From NCBI GenBank assembly GCA_029859185.1, contig JAOUDR010000190.1, positions 1 through 6,113 of the forward strand: a stretch of 6,113 bases of DNA, in the 5' to 3' direction. A program made the position numbers and the translations under genes. Of this stretch, positions 1 through 4,273 are shown in pieces. The notes under the pieces are model-generated. The model saw nothing but the letters and a program-made list of their open reading frames with translations. It did not search any database and was not told the origin of the DNA. Each line of letters starts with the position of its first letter. Within the stretch, counting starts at the first letter, position 1. The stretch comes from Gemmatimonadota bacterium. Its GTDB lineage: Bacteria; Gemmatimonadota; Gemmatimonadetes; Gemmatimonadales; GWC2-71-9.

Positions 1-69
1 CAGCAGTACGCCGAGTTTCTGTCCCGGCACCGGGCCCACCTGCCGAGATTCGCGCCGCCGCCGGCGTGA
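1..69 (+). CDS. C-terminal end of an unidentified protein (5' truncated by window)
   Basis: Frame 1 is open from the first base to a TGA at 67-69 and gives 22 residues, beginning QQYAEFLSRHR and ending in a Pro/Ala-rich FAPPPA. Third positions are almost all G or C (20 of 22 codons), which fits real coding sequence in a GC-rich genome. The frame ends exactly where the repeat block begins. The fragment is too short to assign to a family, and I do not recognise it. It converges on the transporter gene that ends at 648, so 70-647 is the space between two gene 3' ends, a usual place for REP-like repeats. It could also be chance reading, since only 66 coding bases are visible. Confidence 0.55.
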   Translation, partial: QQYAEFLSRHRAHLPRFAPPPA

Positions 70-121
70 TCCCCGGCGGGCGGCGGGCCCGCGGACCGAT
101 CCGTGGACGGCGCCGATCCGT

Positions 122-146
122 CGGGGCGACCCGGCGGGTCGCCCCG
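122..146. repeat. REP-like palindrome P1
   Basis: A perfect inverted repeat: left arm GGGGCGACCC (123-132), loop GGC, right arm GGGTCGCCCC (136-145), extended by one further C/G pair at 122 and 146. It is preceded by GATCCGTC, the left flank shared with P2 and P4. The foot reads GTCG rather than the GTAG seen on P2, P3 and P5. It is the outermost palindrome of the array, about 50 bp past the end of the upstream gene. No T-run follows on either strand, so it is not a classical intrinsic terminator. Confidence 0.9.
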
Positions 147-150
147 CCAC

Positions 151-274
151 AACCCCGCACCCCATCGCCGATTCGTTCACGATCCGGACCGGCCAAATCC
201 AAGGGCATCCGGGCGCGCCGATCGACGCCGGGTTCGCGGCCCCGATCCGTCGGGGCGACCCGGCGGGTCGCCCC
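151..274. repeat. Long repeat unit A, copy A1 (including palindrome P2)
   Basis: This 124-bp unit begins AACCCCGCACCCCATCGCC and ends with the right arm of palindrome P2. It matches copy A2 (379-502) at the same length with five substitutions by eye (about 96%). The inter-palindrome part contains no plausible gene. The frames that stay open across it do so because it has few stop-codon triplets. It is best read as part of a duplicated REP-associated spacer. Confidence 0.88.
252..274. repeat. REP-like palindrome P2
   Basis: Perfect 10-bp arms GGGGCGACCC and GGGTCGCCCC around the loop GGC. On the right it is followed by TAC, so on the minus strand it starts with GTAG at the foot of the hairpin, the tetranucleotide that typifies REP elements mobilised by REP-associated tyrosine transposases (family knowledge). 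The left foot is GTCG. From 253 rightwards the sequence belongs to the 91-bp perfect repeat shared with P5. Confidence 0.9.
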
Positions 275-343
275 TACCAAATCGCGTTACCAAATCACGT
301 ATGCGACCGCGGTCCCACCCAACAATGCCAACCCGACAATCGA
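253..343. repeat. 91-bp perfect direct repeat, distal copy (contains B1, a copy of the transporter gene's 3' end)
   Basis: Bases 253-343 are identical by eye to 614-704, offset 361 bp in direct orientation. The segment holds most of palindrome P2 plus 69 bp (B1, 275-343). On the minus strand B1 encodes the last 18 residues (SIVGLALLGG...AYVIW) and the TAA stop of the Nramp-like transporter, but without the rest of the gene. In this copy the coding scrap abuts palindrome P3, with GATCC between them, so it can only be read as a nonsense fusion from palindrome sequence. It is a gene-end pseudo-copy, probably carried along when a REP unit was duplicated. Confidence 0.92.
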
Positions 344-351
344 GATCCGTA

Positions 352-374
352 GGGGCGACCCGGCGGGTCGCCCC
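352..374. repeat. REP-like palindrome P3
   Basis: Perfect 10-bp arms with loop GGC, preceded by GATCCGTA so that GTAG forms the foot on the plus strand. It faces P2, whose GTAG is on the minus strand. The two hairpins therefore flank the B1 gene-end copy with their GTAG feet pointing inwards, a paired arrangement like that of BIMEs. The right arm runs into a C8 tract (371-378). Confidence 0.9.
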
Positions 375-378
375 CCCC

Positions 379-502
379 AACCCCGCACCCCATCGCCGAT
401 TCGTTCACGATCCGGACCGGCCAATTCCAAGAACATCCGGGCGCGCCGATCGCCGCCGGGTTCGCGGCCCCGATCCGTCGGGGCGACACGGCGGGTCGCC
501 CC
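379..502. repeat. Long repeat unit A, copy A2 (including palindrome P4)
   Basis: A 124-bp unit, same length as A1 (151-274), with five differences: one in CCAAATCC/CCAATTCC, two in AAGGGC/AAGAAC, one in ATCGAC/ATCGCC and one in the left palindrome arm. The high identity implies a recent duplication or gene conversion. The offset to A1 is 228 bp, different from the 361-bp offset of repeat B, so more than one rearrangement is needed to build the array. Confidence 0.88.
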
Positions 503-503
503 G
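479..503. repeat. REP-like palindrome P4 (one mismatch)
   Basis: Same palindrome with arms GGGGCGACAC (480-489) and GGGTCGCCCC (493-502), plus an outer C/G pair at 479 and 503. Position 488 is A where the other copies have C, which gives one unpaired position near the loop. The left flank GATCCGTC matches P1 and P2. The foot is GTCG. Confidence 0.88.
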
Positions 504-505
504 CC

Positions 506-635
506 AACCCCGCACCCCATCGCCGATTCGTTGCCGATCCGGGCCGGCCAATTCCACGGGCGATCCGGGCACCCCGATCGACGGGGGGATCGGGAGGCCG
601 ATCTGATGCCGGCGGGCGACCCGGCGGGTCGCCCC
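506..635. repeat. Long repeat unit A, diverged copy A3 (including palindrome P5)
   Basis: The first roughly 50 bases match A1 and A2 closely (same AACCCCGCACCCCATCGCC opening, then GATTCGTT with changes after it). The remainder is diverged and contains a short insertion, making the unit 130 bp instead of 124. It ends in palindrome P5. Being the most diverged copy and the one next to the intact transporter gene, it may be the oldest A unit. Confidence 0.75.
613..635. repeat. REP-like palindrome P5, 12 bases past the transporter stop
   Basis: Arms GGGCGACCC (614-622) and GGGTCGCCC (626-634) around GGC. The outermost position is mismatched (613 C against 635 C). The minus strand reads GTAG at its foot, placed just after the transporter TAA (648-650). 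In the transporter mRNA this hairpin would form directly behind the stop codon, the usual REP position, where such hairpins can slow 3' exonucleases (family knowledge). No U-tract follows, so I do not call it a terminator. Confidence 0.88.
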
Positions 636-704
636 TACCAAATCGCGTTACCAAATCACGTATGCGACCGCGGTCCCACCCAACAATGCCAACCCGACAA
701 TCGA
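614..704. repeat. 91-bp perfect direct repeat, proximal copy (overlaps the transporter 3' end)
   Basis: Identical by eye to 253-343. It includes 22 bp of palindrome P5, 12 bp of 3' UTR, the TAA stop and the last 18 codons of the transporter (648-704). The match stops exactly at a codon boundary (Ser399, codon 704-702), which is probably coincidence. This copy is joined to a full-length gene, so it is the presumed source of the distal copy. The opposite direction is possible and is discussed in the findings. Confidence 0.92.
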
Positions 705-1898
705 CAGACGCCGTAACCCGGGCCCCGGCCGCGCCTCGACCGGCACGTGTGGTGCCGTGACCGCGCGGAGGTTGAGGTAACCCAACGCCGGCGCGGTGAA
801 GAACGACACGATCGTCGCAAAATCCACCATCGCGGTGAGCGTCCCGATGAACAGCAGCACGATCACGACCGTGAGGCCCCCCAACACTGCACCGGCACCC
901 CAATAGACCGGCCCTACGTCGTCGGGCGCGGGCTCGAGCCCGTGACGCACGACCCACACCGAGCGGGCGATGGCGCGCGGGAACCCGTCGATCACCGTGA
1001 GCGACGTGGAGAACATCGTCGTGAGCATGGCCACGAGCACGATCGGCCGTAGCCAGTTGCCGAGCGTCTGGGCGTAGAGATCCACCAGCTGCACCGAGAA
1101 CTGCGTGCCCTGATCGCTGAAGCTCGTGCCGGAGCCGTGCATCACGCCGGCGCCCAGGGTGACGAACGCGAACGCGAGCATTCCGGTCCCCACGTACCCG
1201 ATGCGGAAGTCGAGCAGGGCGTGTGCCACGCTCGCGCGCGTGCCCGTTGCGCGGTTCTTGGCCAGCGTCCACAGGGAACTCCAGACCGAGATGTCGAACG
1301 CCGACGGCATCCACCCGACGAGCGCGAGAATGAACGGAAACGCCACCACGTCCGGCCCCAGTGGCCAGGGCGTGAAGCTGGCCGGATCCACGCGCCGCGC
1401 CGCGACCACGGCCGCGAACAGGGTCGAGACGGACAGGAGCGCGATGATCAGCTTGGACGCCCGATCCAGGCCGCGGAACCGTCCCACCATGAGCACGCCG
1501 GCACAGGTCGCTAGCACCGCGCCCGTCATGACCGGCATGGACCAGGTGAGGCCAAACACGTTCCGCGCGATGAACGCCGTGAACAGCACGACGGCCACCT
1601 GGATGATCATGGCGGTGCTGATGGTGATCAGGAGATACAGCCAGAGGGCCCAGCGCCCAACGCGGAGGTATCCCTCGACGAGACTCTCTCCCGTGGCGGC
1701 CGCGTAGCGTGGTCCGTACTCGAAGAACGGGTACTTGAGCACCAGCGCCGCCAGGATCACCCAGGCAAGTCCGAAGCCCGCGTTGGCGCCGGCGCGGGTG
1801 GACTGTACCAGGTGCGACACGCCGATGGCGGCCGACGCCCACAGGAGTCCCGGGCCGAAGGCCTGCCAGAAGGGTGAGGGTGTTCGTGAGGCCGACAT
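648..1898 (-). CDS. Nramp-superfamily membrane transporter with non-canonical metal-site motifs
   Basis: This 416-residue integral membrane protein has about 11 hydrophobic helices (roughly residues 15-35, 42-60, 84-110, 119-138, 149-168, 184-206, 233-252, 282-300, 332-352, 355-376, 398-415), matching the Nramp/SLC11 (LeuT-fold) layout and length. The GPGLLWA opening of helix 1 is typical. The helix-1 DPGN motif of true Mn/Fe transporters is replaced by GVSH (26-29, within GVSHLVQSTRAGA), and the helix-6 MPH is MPS (197-199). The substrate is therefore unknown, and I do not use the name mntH. The start at 1898 sits just before the first helix and has AGGGA 4 bases upstream; a further ATG 12 codons upstream is less likely. 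A promoter lies at 1925-1952. The last helix is encoded inside a repeat (614-704), and all three of its leucines are TTG, unlike the CTG/CTC preference elsewhere. Confidence 0.88.
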   Translation of the reverse strand: MSASRTPSPFWQAFGPGLLWASAAIGVSHLVQSTRAGANAGFGLAWVILAALVLKYPFFEYGPRYAAATGESLVEGYLRVGRWALWLYLLITISTAMIIQVAVVLFTAFIARNVFGLTWSMPVMTGAVLATCAGVLMVGRFRGLDRASKLIIALLSVSTLFAAVVAARRVDPASFTPWPLGPDVVAFPFILALVGWMPSAFDISVWSSLWTLAKNRATGTRASVAHALLDFRIGYVGTGMLAFAFVTLGAGVMHGSGTSFSDQGTQFSVQLVDLYAQTLGNWLRPIVLVAMLTTMFSTSLTVIDGFPRAIARSVWVVRHGLEPAPDDVGPVYWGAGAVLGGLTVVIVLLFIGTLTAMVDFATIVSFFTAPALGYLNLRAVTAPHVPVEARPGPGLRRLSIVGLALLGGTAVAYVIW

Positions 1899-1924
1899 GA
1901 GGTCCCTGGGGTGCGCGCGCACCG

Positions 1925-1952
1925 AGTATGGCATTCGCCGGAATGAAGTCAA
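1925..1952 (-). promoter_or_regulatory. Sigma70-like promoter for the Nramp-like gene
   Basis: On the minus strand, TTGACT (1952-1947, 5 of 6 to TTGACA) is followed after 16 bases by CATACT (1930-1925, 4 of 6 to TATAAT). The predicted transcript would begin near 1918, leaving a leader of about 20 bases to the ATG at 1898, with AGGGA at 1907-1903 as the likely ribosome binding site. It lies in the 94-bp gap between the divergent transporter and DUF4442 genes. The call rests on sequence match alone. Confidence 0.5.
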
Positions 1953-1992
1953 GCGCTGCACGCTAGATTGGATCGATGCGCGAGCCACGTCC

Positions 1993-2475
1993 ATGACGAC
2001 GAAGTACGATTCCCCCGGGGCCGGTCTGCTGCGGATGTGGGACCGCACGCGTGCGTTGCCGCTTGGGCGGCAGATCTTCAGCTGGCTCGTGGGACGCCGC
2101 GCACCGTACACCGGGACGATGGGTGCGACCGTCCAGGTCATGGAGCCCGGATACGCGCGCGTGACCCTGCGCGACCGGCGCGGCGTGCGCAATCACCTCG
2201 CCTCGATCCATGCCGTCGCACTCGCCAACCTCGGCGAGCTGACCACCGGTCTCGCGGTCACGACGGCCCTCCACCCATCGGTGCGCGGCATTCCCGTCCG
2301 GCTCGGCGTCTCGTATCAGAAAAAAGCCCGCGGGACCATCACCGCCGAGTGCCGGTGTATCCCCGTCCCGGCGCTGACCGAGCCGGTCGACCAGGTGGCG
2401 ATGGCCCGGCTCACGGACGCGGCGGGGGACGTGGTGGCGGACGTCGAGGCCGTCTGGCGGCTGGGACCCACATGA
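1993..2475 (+). CDS. DUF4442 hotdog-fold (thioesterase-like) protein
   Basis: A 160-residue soluble protein. The central segment NHLASIHAVALANLGE (67-82), followed by TTGLAV, is the signature helix of DUF4442 proteins, a hotdog-fold family related to acyl-CoA/acyl-ACP thioesterases. The downstream strands (PVRLGVSYQKKARGTITAEC at 101-120, VAMARLTDAAGDVVADVEAVW at 136-156 read in two pieces) complete the hotdog sheet. Candidate active-site residues are Asn67, His68, His73 and Glu82, by analogy with other hotdog enzymes. The ATG at 1993 is the first start in this frame after the divergent promoter region, and only a weak GCGAG precedes it. The stop overlaps the next gene's start as ATGA (2472-2475), so the two are co-translated. 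The substrate is unknown; a catalytically inert binding role cannot be excluded. Confidence 0.82.
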   Translation: MTTKYDSPGAGLLRMWDRTRALPLGRQIFSWLVGRRAPYTGTMGATVQVMEPGYARVTLRDRRGVRNHLASIHAVALANLGELTTGLAVTTALHPSVRGIPVRLGVSYQKKARGTITAECRCIPVPALTEPVDQVAMARLTDAAGDVVADVEAVWRLGPT

Positions 2476-3455
2476 CCGGCCCCCTCGACACCCCGCTCAC
2501 CCGGCACGCCGGCATCGAGGTGCCGCTCCTCTGCGGGGCGATGTACCCCTGCTCCAATCCCGAGCTCGTCGCCGCCGTGTCGGAGGCGGGCGGGATGGGC
2601 ATCGTCCAGCCGGTGTCCCTGTCCTATGTCCACGGGCACGAGTTCCGTGAGGGTCTGCGGTTCATTCGGCAGCTCACGAGCAAGCCCATCGGCATGAACG
2701 CGCTGATCGAGCAGTCGTCCAAGGCCTATCGGGAACGGATGGAGCGCTGGGTGGACGTGGCGTTGGAAGAGGGTGTGCGGTTCTTCGTTACCTCGCTCGG
2801 CAACCCTCGCTGGGTTGCGGATCGCGCGCACGCCGCGGGCGGCGTGGTCTATCACGACGTCACGGAACGGAAGTGGGCGATGAAGGGGTTGGACGGCGGT
2901 GTCGACGGGATCATTGCCGTCAACCGCCGGGCGGGCGGCCACGCCGGACCGACCGACGCGGCGGCGCTCTACGAGGAACTGGCCGACCTCGGTGTCCCGC
3001 TCGTCTGTGCCGGCGGCATCGGTGACGAGGCGGAGTTCGTGGCCGCCCTGCGTCTCGGTTATGCCGGCGCGCAGCTCGGCACCCGCTTCATCGCGACACC
3101 GGAATGCCGTGCCAGCGAAGCGTACAAGGCCGCCATCGTGCGCGCGCGGGAAGACGATATCGTGCTCACCGAACGTCTGTCGGGCATCCCCGTGGCCGTG
3201 ATCCGGACGCCGTACATCGAGCGGCTCGGACTCCGGGCCGGCCCGCTGGCCCGGCGCCTGCTCCGCGGACGGCGCACCAAGCACCTCATGCGGACCTTCT
3301 TCGCCCTCCGTTCCGTCTGGGAGCTCAAGCGCGCGCTCATGAACGAGGACAAAGAGTACTGGCAGGCCGGCCGCAGCGTCGAGCGGATTCACGCTGTCGA
3401 GCCTGCCGGCGAGATCGTGCGCCGGTTCGCGGAAGCAACCAAGCAGATCGACTGA
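2472..3455 (+). CDS. Nitronate monooxygenase / 2-nitropropane dioxygenase family FMN enzyme
   Basis: A 327-residue TIM-barrel flavoprotein of the NMO family (PF03060), of normal length. Visible motifs: the N-terminal GAMYPCSNPELVAAVSEAGG (22-41, FMN-binding first loop), the glycine/histidine loop AGGHAG (154-159) with His157 as the likely catalytic base position, the phosphate-binding CAGGIGD (179-185), and GAQLGTRF (199-206) followed by SEAYKAAI. The C-terminal tail contains KEYWQAGRSVERI, commonly seen in this subgroup. The family covers nitronate monooxygenases, NADH:quinone reductases and FabK-type enoyl-ACP reductases, so the reaction cannot be fixed from sequence alone. The start ATG overlaps the preceding stop, and GGGA lies 5 bases upstream. 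The hotdog partner hints at an acyl or acyl-CoA substrate, which is inference. Confidence 0.88.
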   Translation: MTGPLDTPLTRHAGIEVPLLCGAMYPCSNPELVAAVSEAGGMGIVQPVSLSYVHGHEFREGLRFIRQLTSKPIGMNALIEQSSKAYRERMERWVDVALEEGVRFFVTSLGNPRWVADRAHAAGGVVYHDVTERKWAMKGLDGGVDGIIAVNRRAGGHAGPTDAAALYEELADLGVPLVCAGGIGDEAEFVAALRLGYAGAQLGTRFIATPECRASEAYKAAIVRAREDDIVLTERLSGIPVAVIRTPYIERLGLRAGPLARRLLRGRRTKHLMRTFFALRSVWELKRALMNEDKEYWQAGRSVERIHAVEPAGEIVRRFAEATKQID

Positions 3456-3480
3456 TCGGCCATCGGCCATCGGCCATCGG
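3455..3480. repeat. 7-bp tandem repeat (ATCGGCC, 3.7 copies)
   Basis: Three full copies of ATCGGCC and a partial ATCGG, starting at the last base of the NMO stop codon. This simple repeat immediately precedes the hairpin at 3481-3507. It is a likely site of replication slippage, and copy number may vary between strains. No function is evident. Confidence 0.85.
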
Positions 3481-3510
3481 GGAACCCTCCCACCCCTTCG
3501 GGGTTCCTCT
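3481..3510 (+). terminator. Candidate terminator hairpin after the NMO gene
   Basis: GGAACCC (3481-3487) pairs with GGGTTCC (3501-3507). Alternatively the inner ACCCC (3492-3496) pairs with GGGGT (3500-3504) around a TTC loop. The following TCTCT is only partly T-rich, so termination strength is uncertain. The hairpin separates the DUF4442-NMO unit from the cytochrome gene at 3533, which suggests separate transcription, but I found no convincing promoter in the remaining 22 bases. Confidence 0.45.
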
Positions 3511-3532
3511 CTAGTCCCGTTCCGGAGCCCCG

Positions 3533-4270
3533 ATGCGTCCTTCCCTCGCCCTGTTTGCCCTGTCGCTGACCGCCGGCCCGGCCGTGGCCCAGTTCCCGCC
3601 CGACTCCACCGAGAACCTCCAGGTCCTGCCCAAGGACACCCCGGTGCGCGAGGTGATCAACACCATGCGGGGATTCGCCATCGGCCTTGGTGTGCGGTGC
3701 GAGCACTGCCACATCGGGGAAGCGGGCGAGCCGCTGTCGACGTTCGACTTCGTGAGCGACGACATGCCGGCCAAGGACAAGGCGCGAGAGATGCTGCGCA
3801 TGGTGCAGCAGATCAACGGGAAGTGGCTCGCTGAGCTGCCGAAGCGGGGTACTCCGGCGGTCGAGGTGCAGTGCGTCACCTGTCACCGCGGGCAGGCACG
3901 GCCCTTCATGATGGAGGACCTGCTCGCCCACGTCGCCGACTCCGCGGGCGCCGACGCCGCGGTCGTCCGGTACCGTGAGCTAAGGGAGCGGTTCTACGGC
4001 GGGTTCACCTACGACTTCGGTCCTGCACCCGTGATCTCGGCGGCGGTTAGCCGGCTCCGGGCGGGGTCCGCCCCGGATGCACTGACGCTCCTCGCACTCA
4101 ATGCGGAGTATCATCCCGGTGACGGACCGAGTGCGATGGTGCGCGGGCAGGCGCACCTCGCAGTCGGCGACACCACCGCGGCCATCACGCAACTCGAGCG
4201 GGCGCTGGAACTCCAGCCGGACAACCCACAGGCGCGGCGCCTGCTGATCCGCCTCAAGGGCGGCGGCTGA
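3533..4270 (+). CDS. Exported two-haem cytochrome c (reaction-centre cytochrome family) with C-terminal TPR-like region
   Basis: A 245-residue protein with a short signal peptide (1-19, cleavage predicted after AVA before Gln20), so it acts outside the inner membrane. Two haem-attachment motifs are visible: CEHCH (56-60) and CVTCH (114-118). The helix VINTMRGFAIGLGVRCEHCH puts Met45 11 residues before the first haem cysteine, the arrangement used for axial Met ligation in the photosynthetic reaction-centre cytochrome family (PF02276). That family is also common in non-phototrophs as a two-haem form, and no photosynthesis gene is visible here. Met87 or Met90 may serve the second haem. Residues about 166-243 are helical, and ALTLLALNAEYHPG and AAITQLERALELQPDNPQAR resemble TPR repeats, suggesting a partner protein. 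GGAG (3524-3527) lies 5 bases before the ATG. Electron donor and acceptor are unknown. Confidence 0.87.
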   Translation: MRPSLALFALSLTAGPAVAQFPPDSTENLQVLPKDTPVREVINTMRGFAIGLGVRCEHCHIGEAGEPLSTFDFVSDDMPAKDKAREMLRMVQQINGKWLAELPKRGTPAVEVQCVTCHRGQARPFMMEDLLAHVADSAGADAAVVRYRELRERFYGGFTYDFGPAPVISAAVSRLRAGSAPDALTLLALNAEYHPGDGPSAMVRGQAHLAVGDTTAAITQLERALELQPDNPQARRLLIRLKGGG

Positions 4271-4273
4271 TCC

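Noticed and set aside
115..635. Regularly recurring palindromes suggested a CRISPR array
   Set aside because: The spacings are uneven (about 105, 77, 104 and 109 bp), the intervening sequences are themselves repeated, and no cas gene is present.
613..635. Palindrome P5 as intrinsic terminator of the transporter gene
   Set aside because: The hairpin is well placed, but no U-tract follows on the minus strand, and the same palindrome recurs four more times away from gene ends. REP-like repeat is the better description.
66..716. Open frames of 216 and 167 codons on the plus strand (66-716 and 103-606)
   Set aside because: They consist of repeated translations of the palindrome and its spacers, have no recognisable domain, and run antisense into the end of the transporter gene.
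295..1842. 515-codon minus-strand frame across the repeat block and most of the transporter
   Set aside because: Over the gene it is an out-of-frame shadow, Arg/Gly/His-rich with no helices. The transporter frame at 648-1898 gives a convincing membrane protein instead.
1964..1969. TAGATT as a -10 box for the DUF4442-NMO unit
   Set aside because: Only 4 of 6 bases match, and no reasonable -35 lies 16-18 bases upstream, so I do not annotate it.
1735..1992. Longer DUF4442 protein starting upstream at 1735
   Set aside because: The extension runs antisense through the transporter start and promoter, adds no family sequence, and the ATG at 1993 gives the usual length.
2316..3470. 384-codon minus-strand frame opposite the NMO gene
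   Set aside because: Shadow of the strongly supported NMO frame in GC-rich DNA, with no domain recognisable.
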